Shown piece after piece: positions 53,668 through 61,991 of a stretch of 64,000 bases of DNA. The DNA is from Conexibacter woesei DSM 14684. GTDB taxonomy: Bacteria; Actinomycetota; Thermoleophilia; Solirubrobacterales; Solirubrobacteraceae. The translations under genes and the position numbers were made by a program. The stretch spans positions 6,295,370 through 6,359,369 of the forward strand of contig NC_013739.1 of the NCBI RefSeq assembly GCF_000025265.1. The letters are read 5' to 3'. Numbering within the stretch: the stretch's first letter is position 1; each line of letters begins with the position of its first letter. The notes under the pieces were generated by a model. That model made no database searches and was not told where the DNA came from. It saw only the letters and a program-made list of their open reading frames with translations.

Positions 53668-54107
53668 CTGCGGAAGCTCCAGAGCTTCTGCCCGAGGAAG
53701 TTCAGCGGCGTGGCGGCGGCGATCGCGATCGCCTGCGCGGCCACCTTCGGCACGTCGGCCAACTCGACGAGCGCGACGAGGATCGCGTAGTTGAACGCGA
53801 ACGCGACGATGCTGACGAGGAAGAAGCGCGCCGCCTGGAAGCCGGCGTGGCCGCCGCGGCCGTCGAACGTCCAGTGGCGGTTCCACCAGAAGTTGTTCGT
53901 CACCGAGACGAGGAACGCGAGCACGGCGGCGACGCGATAGCCGATGTCGAGCGGATGGACGGCGATCGTGAAGACCGCGAGGTTCACGGCGTAGCCGCTC
54001 GCGCCGACGAGGCCGAAGCGCACCAGCTGAAACCAGTTGTGCGGGTGGCGGAGGCCGTGTCGCACGCGGCGATGCAACGGCAGCGCGGCGACGCTCGCGT
54101 CCTTCAT
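53664..54107 (-). CDS. GtrA-family membrane protein (lipid-linked sugar flippase)
   Basis: 147 residues from the ATG at 54107 (a TTG two codons upstream is possible). Four membrane helices and the family signatures QLVRFGLVGASGYAVNLAVF, FLVSVTNNFWWNRHWTFDGRG and TPLNFLGQKLWSFRR. GtrA proteins move polyprenyl-phosphate sugars across the membrane. It is coupled to the downstream glycosyltransferase by a 4-bp overlap. A TACGCT hexamer (54115-54120, minus) ends 7 nt before the ATG. Confidence 0.92.
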   Translation of the reverse strand: MKDASVAALPLHRRVRHGLRHPHNWFQLVRFGLVGASGYAVNLAVFTIAVHPLDIGYRVAAVLAFLVSVTNNFWWNRHWTFDGRGGHAGFQAARFFLVSIVAFAFNYAILVALVELADVPKVAAQAIAIAAATPLNFLGQKLWSFRR

Positions 54108-54114
54108 GAGCAAC

Positions 54115-54120
54115 AGCGTA
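54115..54120 (-). promoter_or_regulatory. -10 element of gtrA
   Basis: TACGCT on the minus strand ends 7 nt before the ATG at 54107 and no ribosome-binding site intervenes. Confidence 0.45.
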
Positions 54121-54159
54121 CCCCCCGAAGGCCCCGACGTCCGCCGTGAACGCGCCCGG

Positions 54160-55635
54160 TCAGCCGGCCGCAGGGGTCGGCAGGCCGAAGTGCTCGGTCA
54201 CGATCGGCAGCACGTCGCGCAGCGTCCACTGCTCATGGGCGTCGCGGTTCGCCGGCCCGGTGCCGCACCACAGCAACGCGCCAAGCGAGTCGCTGCGATG
54301 CAGCGATCCGTGGCTGCCGCCGCCGATGTGCGCGGCGCCGCCCCAGTCGACGAACTCGTACGCCGGCCCGGCGGAGAGCAGCACGTCGCCGGCCGTCGGG
54401 CAGGTCAGCGCCGACCAGACGCGCCCGAGCGCGTCGGGGTAGTCCGGCGTCAGCAGGCGACCGTCCTCGATCCGCCCGCCGAGCGTCTCCAGCTCGCCGT
54501 CGACGCTCCATCTGCGCCCGCGCAGGTCGACGAGGTCGCCGCCCGGCGCGAAGTGCAGCTCGCCGCGCTCGCTCGCGATCACGCCCTCGCGCGGTGCCGC
54601 GCGGCGCATCGCGAGGTCGACGCCCGGCAGCGCGAGCGCGAGCGCGGCGGCATCCGCCGCGCGCTGCGAGCGGCGCTCCTCCGGCAGCACGTAGATCATC
54701 GCCGAGCGCTGCGCGGGGCTGATCGCTATCTCGCCGTCGGTCGCGCCGGCGCCGTTCGGGCGCGCGATCGCCCAGTCGGCGAACGCCGTGTCGAGCCGGA
54801 TCTTCTGCTCGACGTGCGTGTGCGAGTGGTCGGCCATCACGATCATCGCGTGCTCTTCGAGGAAGCGGTCGAGCCCGCCGCCAGCGTGCACGAGCCGTTC
54901 CAGCTGGCGATCGGCCGCGGCGATCGAGGTGACCTGCGCGTGCGGCCCGTTGCGATGCGACCAGGTGTCGTTGTCGGGCAGCGAGAAGAGCAGGAAGTCG
55001 AACAGGTCGTGCTCGACGAGGTAGGAGCCGACGCAGCCGGTGTGCGCGTCGCGCGCGCCGGGCATGCCGAACTGGCCGCGGCAGCCGGTCCGCCGGCTCG
55101 CGAAGAGGTCGGCGTAGAACAGCTCGCGGGGGCCGTTGACCGGCTCGCGGAAGACCGTCGCGTTGGCGATGCGCGCCAGCGGCGTGTCCGTCGTGACGTG
55201 GTGCTCGTGGCGACCGCGGTACATCAGGTACGTCGTCCCGGCCGTCCGCACGTCGGCGTCGTCGAGCAGCTCGAAGACGGTCGGGGTGTCCGCCGCGAGG
55301 TGCTTGGCGTTCATGTTGTAGACGGTGTCCGTCAGCGACCGCAGCACCCCGAACTTGCGCGAGGCGGAGAAGCTGGAGCCGTACTCGACGTAGCGCTCCT
55401 CCTCGCGCGAGAACCAGTTCATGCTCGGGATCCGGTGCCGGTCTGGCGAGGTCCCGGTGGCGATGCTCGCGGCGCAGACCGGTGTGACGGAGGGGAAGGC
55501 GGCGACGCAGTCGTCGACGTAGGCGCCGCGCTCCTGGATCGCCTTCAGCGTCGGCGCGCGGCCGAGCGCGATCGCGCGCTCGAGCATCGCCGGCTTCATG
55601 CCGTCGAGGACGGTGAGGACGAGCTTGGGCGGCAA
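54160..55635 (-). CDS. alkaline-phosphatase-superfamily phosphodiesterase
   Basis: 491 residues from a TTG at 55635; the start must lie this far upstream because the first metal ligand (Asp in LTVLDGMKP) is at residue 11. The nucleophile region is AAFPSVTPVCAASIATG, and the other metal ligands appear in SLPDNDTWSHRNGP and VMADHSHTHVE. No signal peptide is seen, so it is probably cytosolic. It should cleave a phosphodiester or nucleotide-type substrate (NPP/phosphonoacetate-hydrolase-like). It lies between a membrane gene and gtrA on the same strand. Confidence 0.88.
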   Translation of the reverse strand: MPPKLVLTVLDGMKPAMLERAIALGRAPTLKAIQERGAYVDDCVAAFPSVTPVCAASIATGTSPDRHRIPSMNWFSREEERYVEYGSSFSASRKFGVLRSLTDTVYNMNAKHLAADTPTVFELLDDADVRTAGTTYLMYRGRHEHHVTTDTPLARIANATVFREPVNGPRELFYADLFASRRTGCRGQFGMPGARDAHTGCVGSYLVEHDLFDFLLFSLPDNDTWSHRNGPHAQVTSIAAADRQLERLVHAGGGLDRFLEEHAMIVMADHSHTHVEQKIRLDTAFADWAIARPNGAGATDGEIAISPAQRSAMIYVLPEERRSQRAADAAALALALPGVDLAMRRAAPREGVIASERGELHFAPGGDLVDLRGRRWSVDGELETLGGRIEDGRLLTPDYPDALGRVWSALTCPTAGDVLLSAGPAYEFVDWGGAAHIGGGSHGSLHRSDSLGALLWCGTGPANRDAHEQWTLRDVLPIVTEHFGLPTPAAG

Positions 55636-55654
55636 GGTCAGCTCGCCGGCCGGC

Positions 55655-56245
55655 TCATCGCAGCACGCGGAGGCCGGCGTACTTCTGGCCCTCGCGACGG
55701 CGCTGGCCGAGCAGCAGCCAGGCCAGGAACGCGAGCGCGACGAGCGCGAGCGGCGGGAACAGGATCGCCAGCCCGGCGACGACGACGCCGGCCGCCTCGG
55801 CGTAGACCGGCAGCGCGACGGCGGCGTCTCTGTCGAGCCGCGCGCGCGTGCGGCGGAAGAACAGCCGCGCGGTCGCGGCGGCGAGGCCCGCGAAGGCGAT
55901 GCCGGCTATCAGGCCCGGCCACCAGCTGTAGTCCTCCTCGGCGAGCGCGCCGGCGAAGTAGAGCGCTCCGAGCCCCAGCGCGATCCCGCCGACCGCCGCG
56001 CCGATCGGACCGGCCTCGACTCTGTCCGGGCCCAGCCGCCGCTCCGCGCCGATCAGCGCGATCACGCCGATCAGCAGCGCCAGCAGGAAGACCGGCTGTT
56101 CCAGGAAGGAGAGGTCGGTGCCGTTGAAGTCGATGCCGATGTCGCCGCGCGCGAGCGCGCCGATCAGCAGAGCAGGGAGGAACGGGCGCAGTCCGACGCC
56201 GAGCGCGAGGCCGATTCCGAGGCAGAGAGCGAGGAAGAGTGTCAT
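55655..56245 (-). CDS. DUF4126-like membrane protein
   Basis: 196 residues from the ATG at 56245; an ATG 141 bp further up gives an N-terminus that looks non-coding. About six hydrophobic segments with small-residue-rich loops: FLALCLGIGLALGVGLRPFLPALLIGALARGDIGIDF, then EQPVFLLALLIGVIALIGAERRL, and a C-terminal AILFPPLALVALAFLAWLLLGQRRREGQKYAGLRVLR. The N-terminal block fits the DUF4126 type; function is unknown. It is divergent from the aminotransferase gene and 19 bp upstream of the phosphodiesterase. Confidence 0.75.
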   Translation of the reverse strand: MTLFLALCLGIGLALGVGLRPFLPALLIGALARGDIGIDFNGTDLSFLEQPVFLLALLIGVIALIGAERRLGPDRVEAGPIGAAVGGIALGLGALYFAGALAEEDYSWWPGLIAGIAFAGLAAATARLFFRRTRARLDRDAAVALPVYAEAAGVVVAGLAILFPPLALVALAFLAWLLLGQRRREGQKYAGLRVLR

Positions 56246-56345
56246 CTGGTCCGGTAGCTTGAGGAAGGCATGACGATAGTCGACGGGCCGAGGTGTTCGG
56301 TCCGTTGCGGCGAAGTCCACACGGAGAGGACCGGCAAGGCCCGCC

Positions 56346-57737
56346 ATGACCCGCAGAGAACCGCCCCGTTCCAACGCCCGCGACATCGAGCGCTATGCGG
56401 CGCTCTTCTCGTCGCGCACGCAGGTCATGAAGTCCTCCGCGATGCGCGACATGATGGCGCTCACGCAACGGCCCGAGGTGATCTCGCTCGCTGGCGGCCT
56501 GCCCGACACGTCGACGTTCCCGCCCGAGACGTACGCGAGCGTGATGCAGACGGTCGCCGCTGAGGCGTGCGCTCAGGCGCTCCAGTACGGGCCGACCGAG
56601 GGCATGGCGGCGGTCAACGACTGCATCCACCAGGTGATGGCGGCCGAGGGGATGTCGGTCTCCGACGAGGAGCTGCTCGTCACGACGGGCGGTCAGCAGG
56701 TGATCGACCTCGTCTGCAAGACGCTGATCGACCCGGGCGACGTGATCGTCGCGGAGGCGCCGACCTATCCGGGCGCCGTCCCGACCTTCTGCTCCTATCA
56801 GGCCGACGTCGTGCAGATCCCGATGGACGCCGACGGGATGCGCGTCGACGAGCTGGAGGAGACGCTCGACCGCTTGGAGCGGGAGGGGCGGCGCCCGAAG
56901 TTCATCTACACGATCCCGACGTTCCAGAACCCGGGCGGCGTGACGATGTCGCTGGCGCGGCGCCGGCGGCTGGTGCGAATCGCCCACGAGCGCGAGCTGC
57001 TCGTGCTGGAGGACAACCCCTACGGCATGCTGCGCTACGAGGGCGAGCCGCTGCCGCCGCTCTACGCGCTCGACGGCGGCGAGTTCGTGATCTACCTCGG
57101 GACCTTCTCGAAGATCCTCTCGCCGGGGATCCGCCTCGGCTGGGCGGCGGCGCCCCGGCCGGTGCTGCAGAAGATGAACATCGGCAAGCAGGCGGCCGAT
57201 CTCTGCTCGTCCTCGATGACGCAGCTGTTCGTCAGCGCCTACTTCGCCTCCGGCGACTGGCAGAGATACGTCCGCTCCCTGCGCGACGTCTACCGCCGCC
57301 GGCGCGACGCGATGTTCGACGCGCTCGCCGAGCACTTCCCGCGCGAGGCGCAGTGGACGAGACCCGAGGGCGGCATGTTCATCTGGGCGACGCTGCCGGA
57401 CTACATCGACACGACCGACCTGCTCGCGCGCGCGCTGCGGGAGAACGTCGCGTTCGTGCCCGGGCGCGGCGCCTACCTCGACGGCCGCGGCGGCTCCTCG
57501 ATGCGGCTGAACTTCTCCGGCGTCGGCGAGGACGACATCCGCGAGGGGATCCGCCGGATCGGCGCGGTCGTCGCGGAGCAGGTCGCGCTCTACGGCACGC
57601 TGACCGGGGCCGAGGCGGTCACGGCCGCGCCGACCGCGACAGACGACGCGACGGAGACTGCGGACGAGCAGCTCGCGCGCGTCGTCGAGCTGCCGCGGCG
57701 CGACGCCCAGCAGGCGCGCGCCGAGCGCGACCGCTAG
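56346..57737 (+). CDS. fold-I PLP aminotransferase (2-aminoadipate/MocR-catalytic type)
   Basis: 463 residues. ERYAALFSSRTQVMKSSAMRDMMALTQRPEVISLAGGLPDTSTFP, LQYGPTEGMAAVNDCI, TTGGQQVIDLVCKTLIDPGD, YTIPTFQNPGGVTMS, VLEDNPYGMLRYEG and the PLP lysine in LGTFSKILSPGIRLGW fit class I/II aminotransferases of the LysN/aromatic type. An acidic C-terminal tail of about 50 residues (after 415) is extra. It transfers amino groups between an amino acid and 2-oxoglutarate; the substrate is not certain. Confidence 0.92.
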   Translation: MTRREPPRSNARDIERYAALFSSRTQVMKSSAMRDMMALTQRPEVISLAGGLPDTSTFPPETYASVMQTVAAEACAQALQYGPTEGMAAVNDCIHQVMAAEGMSVSDEELLVTTGGQQVIDLVCKTLIDPGDVIVAEAPTYPGAVPTFCSYQADVVQIPMDADGMRVDELEETLDRLEREGRRPKFIYTIPTFQNPGGVTMSLARRRRLVRIAHERELLVLEDNPYGMLRYEGEPLPPLYALDGGEFVIYLGTFSKILSPGIRLGWAAAPRPVLQKMNIGKQAADLCSSSMTQLFVSAYFASGDWQRYVRSLRDVYRRRRDAMFDALAEHFPREAQWTRPEGGMFIWATLPDYIDTTDLLARALRENVAFVPGRGAYLDGRGGSSMRLNFSGVGEDDIREGIRRIGAVVAEQVALYGTLTGAEAVTAAPTATDDATETADEQLARVVELPRRDAQQARAERDR

Positions 57738-57777
57738 CTGCCGCGCAGCGCGATCCGGCGCCGACCGGCCGGCCGCG

Positions 57778-58275
57778 TCAGCTCTCGCCGCCGGCGAAGT
57801 CCTCGGGCGTGACGCGGTCGAGGAAGTCCTTGAACTTCTCGACGACCTCTTCGGTGTCTTCGACCTCGTGCTCGAACTCGATCGCGGACTCCGCGATGAC
57901 GTCCTCGGCAGCGAAGATCGGCGCGCCGGCGCGGACGGCAAGCGCAAGCGCGTCGCTCGGGCGGGAGTCGATCTCCAGCTCCCTGCCGTTCACCGTCAGC
58001 GTGATCGACGCGTAGAAGGTGTTCTCCTTCAGCTCGGTGACGGAGACGCGCGTGCAGTTGACCTCCAGCTCGGAGAGCATCTCCGAGAGCAGGTCGTGCG
58101 TCATCGGACGCGGCGTCGTCGCCCCCTGCAGCTTCATCAGGATCGCGGCGGCCTCGGGATGTCCGATCCAGATCGGCAGGAACTTGTTGCTGTCGACGGT
58201 CTTCAGCAACACGATCGGCTGCTTGCCGACCATGTCGAAGCTGACGCCGTAGATGACCATCTCCTGCACTTCCAT
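57778..58275 (-). CDS. bifunctional nuclease domain protein (DUF151)
   Basis: 165 residues from an ATG at 58275 with AGGAG just upstream. The DUF151 core is plain: VLLKTVDSNKFLPIWIGHPEAAAILMKLQG, PRPMTHDLLSEMLSEL, FYASITLTVNGRELEIDSRPSDALALAVRAGAPIFAAEDV. Proteins of this family have been described as combined RNase/DNase in plants and are widespread in actinobacteria. An acidic tail (EHEVEDTEEVVEKFKDFL) follows. It is transcribed from its own promoter and is convergent with the aminotransferase. Confidence 0.93.
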   Translation of the reverse strand: MEVQEMVIYGVSFDMVGKQPIVLLKTVDSNKFLPIWIGHPEAAAILMKLQGATTPRPMTHDLLSEMLSELEVNCTRVSVTELKENTFYASITLTVNGRELEIDSRPSDALALAVRAGAPIFAAEDVIAESAIEFEHEVEDTEEVVEKFKDFLDRVTPEDFAGGES

Positions 58276-58300
58276 GCTCCTAGGCCTGGGGTGAGGACCA

Positions 58301-58329
58301 AGTATAGGCAGCGGCCAGAGAAGCTCGAA
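58301..58329 (-). promoter_or_regulatory. promoter of the DUF151 gene
   Basis: TATACT (58306-58301, minus) with TTCGAG 17 bp upstream (58329-58324); the leader to the ATG at 58275 is about 18 nt and carries AGGAG. Confidence 0.55.
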
Positions 58330-58410
58330 TCGCGCGCCGAGCGCCTTGCGGCCGGCGCGCAGAAGCTGGCCGTTTGCAGGGATTTCCTGGCAGCCGTCGC
58401 CAGAACGAGG

Positions 58411-58435
58411 CGAGGCCCGCAGATTGCGGGCCTCG
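58411..58435 (-). terminator. hairpin terminator after tRNA-Ile
   Basis: A perfect 10-bp stem CGAGGCCCGC/GCGGGCCTCG with loop AGATT begins 7 bp beyond the mature 3' end of the tRNA (minus strand); there is no T-run. Confidence 0.75.
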
Positions 58436-58441
58436 GTGCAG

Positions 58442-58515
<74 letters not shown>

Positions 58516-58564
58516 CACGGAGACGCGATTCTAGCGATACGAGCGGGTCGCGTGCGTGGTGCCG

Positions 58565-59452
58565 TCATGCGACGGCTCTGACACCCAGCCTGCGCGCGAG
58601 ATCGAGCGCGTCGTCGAGCGAATCGAACTCCAACAGGACACGATATCCCGGCCCCTTCGCGCTCACCTCGACATCGGTCCCGAAGGCGCTGCCGAAGACA
58701 TCGGACAGCTGGCCGATCGCCTCCTGCTGATCGGGATGGACCCGCGGCGCGCGCGGACGCGCACGCACAGCCGGCCCGGTCTCGCGATCGGCGGCGGCTC
58801 GCGCGCGGCGCTCCAGCTCACGGACCGACCAGCCGGCGGCTGCCGCGTCGCGCGCGAGCTGACGGCGGTCGCCATGGTCGGGAGCGAGCAGCAACGCGCG
58901 GCCGTGACCCTCGGTGAGGTCACCGCGCTCCAACAGCGTCAGCGCCTCGTCGGGCAGGTCGAGCAGACGGATCAGGTTCGAGACCGCGACGCGGCTGCGG
59001 CCGACGCGGCGGCCGACGTCCTCGCGCGTGAGACTCAGCTCCTCGACCAACGCCGCGCAGGCGCGTGCCTCTTCGACCGGGCTGAGGTCCTCGCGGGCCA
59101 TGTTCTCGATCACAGCCAGCTCGAGCGACGCCGCGTCATCGTGATGCCGGACGATCGCAGGAATCTCAGCGATCCCGGCGATCCCGGCGGCGCGCCAGCG
59201 GCGCTCGCCGGCGATCAGCTCGTAGCTGCCGTCGGCCAACGGGCGGACCAGCACCGGCTGGAGCAGGCCGCGCGCCTTCAACGACTCGGCGAGCGCGACC
59301 AGGGCCTCTTCCTCGAAGTGGCTGCGGGGCTGGTGCGGGTTGGGCGCGATCAGGTCGATCGGGAGCGTCCGCAGCTCCTCGGCTTCGTCTCTGGGAGCGG
59401 CAGACAGGATCGCGGACAGACCCCGGCCCATCCCGCGCGACTTGTCAGCCAC
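58565..59452 (-). CDS. parB: chromosome-partitioning protein ParB
   Basis: 295 residues from the GTG at 59452, which has GAGG about 9 nt upstream and overlaps the parA stop by 8 bp; a TTG at 59473 lies deeper in parA. Domains in order: N-terminal SRGMGRGLSAILS, the CTP-binding and nuclease-like fold with PNPHQPRSHFEEE, GERRWRAA (box I) and IENMAREDLSPVEEARA (box II), the helix-turn-helix that reads parS (RSRVAVSNLIRLL) and a C-terminal dimerisation domain. It loads at parS and partitions the origin with ParA. Confidence 0.97.
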   Translation of the reverse strand: MADKSRGMGRGLSAILSAAPRDEAEELRTLPIDLIAPNPHQPRSHFEEEALVALAESLKARGLLQPVLVRPLADGSYELIAGERRWRAAGIAGIAEIPAIVRHHDDAASLELAVIENMAREDLSPVEEARACAALVEELSLTREDVGRRVGRSRVAVSNLIRLLDLPDEALTLLERGDLTEGHGRALLLAPDHGDRRQLARDAAAAGWSVRELERRARAAADRETGPAVRARPRAPRVHPDQQEAIGQLSDVFGSAFGTDVEVSAKGPGYRVLLEFDSLDDALDLARRLGVRAVA

Positions 59453-60203
59453 GGGCAGCGACCTCCTTGGCAAGCTCGAAGTACGCGTCTGAGCCAGCGC
59501 AGTGGGGATCGTGGTGAATCACCGGGCGGCCGAAGCTCGGCGCCTCGCCGACGCGGATGTTGCGGGGGATGACGGTGTCGAAGACCAGCGTCGGGAAGTG
59601 CTCCCGCACCTCGCGCTCGACGTCCTGGGCGAGTCGCGTGCGGCTGTCGTGCATCGTCAGCAGCATGCCGGCGATCGTCAGGCGCGGATTCAGCTCGCGC
59701 TGGATCAATCCGAGCGTGTCGAGCAGGCCCGCGAGGCCTTCGAGCGCGAAGTACTCCGCCTGGACAGGGACGATCACACGATCGGCCGCGACGAGCGCGT
59801 TGACCGTCAGCGGCCCGAGCGACGGCGGACAGTCGAGGATCGTGAAGGCGTACCGCTCCCGGACGGTGACGAGCGCATCCCGCAGCCGGCCCTCGGACGC
59901 CTCGATCCGCGGCAGCTCGACGGAGGCACCGGCGAGATCGGGGCTTGCCGGGACGAGCGACAGATGCTCGATGCCGGTCGGCCGGATCGCCTCGTCCATC
60001 GTCGCGTCGCCGGAGAGGACGTCGTAGACGCTCGGCGCGGCGTCCTTCGGGATCCCGAGCCCGACCGTTGCGTTCGCCTGCGCGTCCATGTCGATCAGCA
60101 GCGCGTCGTAGCCGGCCTCGGCGATGCACGCCGCGAGATTGACGGCGGTCGTGGTCTTGCCGACCCCGCCCTTCTGATTTGCGATCGCGTAGACGGTTCC
60201 CAT
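59445..60203 (-). CDS. parA: chromosome-partitioning ATPase ParA (Soj)
   Basis: 252 residues from the ATG at 60203 with AAGGA 8 nt upstream. The deviant Walker A KGGVGKTTTAVNLA near the N-terminus, IDMDAQANAT, the LDCPPSLGPLTVNAL Walker B region and IPRNIRVGEAPSFGRPV are typical of chromosomal ParA. It binds DNA non-specifically as an ATP dimer and drives ParB-origin complexes apart. The 140 bp upstream (60204-60343), between it and rsmG, show no further gene. Confidence 0.97.
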   Translation of the reverse strand: MGTVYAIANQKGGVGKTTTAVNLAACIAEAGYDALLIDMDAQANATVGLGIPKDAAPSVYDVLSGDATMDEAIRPTGIEHLSLVPASPDLAGASVELPRIEASEGRLRDALVTVRERYAFTILDCPPSLGPLTVNALVAADRVIVPVQAEYFALEGLAGLLDTLGLIQRELNPRLTIAGMLLTMHDSRTRLAQDVEREVREHFPTLVFDTVIPRNIRVGEAPSFGRPVIHHDPHCAGSDAYFELAKEVAARG

Positions 60204-60343
60204 CAATGGTTCCTTCGTGGATCGGGCTGACGCGCCAGCCTTGAGGCAGCCGGCCGAACAGTCGATGGTGTCCCACCTGACGGGACTCGTGAGAGGTTCC
60301 GCGGGCCGTTTTCCTGCCGCCGCGGACCTGACTGGAGAGGACC

Positions 60344-61081
60344 TTAGCGCTGGCGACGGTCGGACGAGGAGGCGGCGTCCGCTCCGAGCGGCCGTTTCCG
60401 CGCCATGCCCGGGCGGCGTGGGAAGCGATCGGGCGTCGGAGCGATCTTTCGCAGGACGTGCAGATGCCGATGATCGGCGCCCTTGTACGGAGCGACCGGC
60501 CGCACCTCCTCAACCGCCAAGCCGAGCTGATTCGCCGCCGCAGCGGCGATTCGCTCCTCGTCGGCGTCACGGCGCCCCTTCCAAGCGACGAGCACGCCGC
60601 CCTCGCGCAGCAGCGGCGCCGCGTACTCCGCGATCACCCCGAGCGGAGCCAGCGCGCGGGCGGTGACGACGTCGATCCGGCCCATCCCGTCGGCCCACGC
60701 CTCGGCGCGCTCGGCGACGACGTCCACGTTCGTCAAGCCGGCGGACGCGGCGGCGGCAGCGATGAAGCCGCACTTGCGGGCGATGCTCTCTACCAGCGCG
60801 ATATTGGCCTCAGGCAATGCGACGGCGAGCGGGAGACCCGGGAATCCGGCGCCCGCACCGAGATCGGCGATCATTCTCGCGTCGCTGACGTCTGACAGCG
60901 CGAGTGCGACGAGCGAGTCGGCGAGATGGACGCCGACTGCATCGCGCGGGTCGCGGACCGTCGTCGGCGCGTGCTCATCGTCGGCGAGCGCCGCGAGGAG
61001 CGCGCCCAACTGCGCTCGGGCCGCGGCGGGCAAGCCGTGTTCAGCTACAAGGTCTGCGATGACGTCGTCGACAGCGGCCAT
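60344..61081 (-). CDS. rsmG: 16S rRNA (guanine-N7)-methyltransferase
   Basis: 245 residues. It methylates G527 (E. coli numbering) of 16S rRNA with SAM. The SAM-binding IADLGAGAGFPGLPLAVALP, the ESIARKCGFI segment, VVTARALAPL and PYKGADHRHLHVLRKI match the GidB/RsmG family. A basic C-terminal tail ends in SSDRRQR. It lies 7 bp after the LAGLIDADG gene and is part of the origin-proximal minus-strand cluster. Confidence 0.96.
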   Translation of the reverse strand: MAAVDDVIADLVAEHGLPAAARAQLGALLAALADDEHAPTTVRDPRDAVGVHLADSLVALALSDVSDARMIADLGAGAGFPGLPLAVALPEANIALVESIARKCGFIAAAAASAGLTNVDVVAERAEAWADGMGRIDVVTARALAPLGVIAEYAAPLLREGGVLVAWKGRRDADEERIAAAAANQLGLAVEEVRPVAPYKGADHRHLHVLRKIAPTPDRFPRRPGMARKRPLGADAASSSDRRQR

Positions 61082-61088
61082 AGGGCTC

Positions 61089-61451
61089 TCAGATCGTCGC
61101 TCGTGCGCGGACGCGCGCGATGTAGTCGGCGTACTTGCCCTTCATCGCCTCGAAGCGGGTAGCCGCGTGCGCGTCGAGCTCGGGGACGATCGCCTCGTCC
61201 AGAACCGGCAGGACGTCCTCGACCAACGCCTGTCCGCGTGCCATCCACTGATAGTACGAGCGCTCCCCGTGGTGATAGGGACCGTAGAGCTTCGTTCTCG
61301 GGAACCGCTCCATCAACCAGTGGAAGAGCGCTTCGTGGCGGGTGTGCATGCGCAGAGTGATCTGCGGCTGCTTCCCGTCGCCGCCGAACGATCCCTCGCC
61401 GACCAGGATCCCGACGAGCAGACCCCGATCAAACGGTGTCAGTTCGCTCAT
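61089..61451 (-). CDS. small single-motif LAGLIDADG-family protein in the origin cluster
   Basis: 120 residues. The N-terminus GLLVGILVGEGSF (10-22) is a LAGLIDADG motif; the catalytic acidic position is kept as Glu19 while the earlier acid is Val. ITLRMHTRHEALFHWLMERFPRTKLYGPYHHGERSYYQW continues the beta-saddle typical of these nucleases, with the DNA-facing basic residues, and the C-terminal half is helical. Single-motif enzymes usually have 150-170 residues and act as homodimers; this one is short. It stands between rsmG and jag with tight spacing and no intron or intein, so it looks domesticated. Confidence 0.8.
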   Translation of the reverse strand: MSELTPFDRGLLVGILVGEGSFGGDGKQPQITLRMHTRHEALFHWLMERFPRTKLYGPYHHGERSYYQWMARGQALVEDVLPVLDEAIVPELDAHAATRFEAMKGKYADYIARVRARATI

Positions 61452-61462
61452 CTCAGAGAATC

Positions 61463-61491
61463 TGTTTCACCGTCATGAAAAACGTGAAACA
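61463..61491. promoter_or_regulatory. split parS-like palindrome upstream of the LAGLIDADG gene
   Basis: TGTTTCAC (61463-61470) and GTGAAACA (61484-61491) are the two perfect halves of a canonical parS site (TGTTTCACGTGAAACA), but 13 bp apart. It lies 12 bp ahead of the ATG at 61451 and 33 bp after the jag stop. It could be a ParB-related site or an operator of the adjoining gene. Confidence 0.55.
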
Positions 61492-61523
61492 TCGGTCGCG
61501 CTCAAGCGCAGGTAAGCGGCGGG

Positions 61524-61991
61524 CTAGCGCTTGCTCGGCGCGACGACGAGGTGACGGTCGGGCTCGACGCCCTCGCTGTACGTCTCGATCCCGTCGCGAT
61601 CGCGCAGGTACTCGTGGACGACCCGCCGCTCGACCGCGTTCATCGCGTCGAGCGCGACGGGCACGCCAATCCGGAGCGCCTCCTCGACTGCCTCGTCGGC
61701 GTCGTGCTGGAGCAACGACGCGCGCCGCTCGCGATAGCCGGCAGCGTCGACCGTCACGCGCTTGCGCGACTCGGCGCCACGGAACGCCGCGCGGTAGGCG
61801 AGGTGCTGTATCGCGTCGATCGTCTGGCCGTGACGGCCGATCAACAGGCCCAGATCCTCGCCGTCGAGGATCGCGGTCACCGCGTCGTCGTCCTCTCTGA
61901 TCGAGACCTCGGCCTCGATGCCGACGGCCTCGAGGATCCGCGCAAGCAGCTCCTCGACCCGCTCGGCCGCCTCACTTCTCACGGATGTCAC
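61524..61991 (-). CDS. jag: KH/R3H RNA-binding protein Jag (KhpB/SpoIIIJ-associated)
   Basis: 155 residues. A KH domain with the RNA loop IGRHGQTIDAIQHLAYRAA is followed by an R3H domain (ERRVVHEYLRDRDGIETYSEGVEPDRHLVV). The N-terminal Jag_N domain of Bacillus is absent, as is common in actinobacteria. It binds RNA and affects division and wall synthesis in Gram-positives. It overlaps the yidC stop by 4 bp (ATGA), so expression is coupled. Confidence 0.95.
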   Translation of the reverse strand: MTSVRSEAAERVEELLARILEAVGIEAEVSIREDDDAVTAILDGEDLGLLIGRHGQTIDAIQHLAYRAAFRGAESRKRVTVDAAGYRERRASLLQHDADEAVEEALRIGVPVALDAMNAVERRVVHEYLRDRDGIETYSEGVEPDRHLVVAPSKR

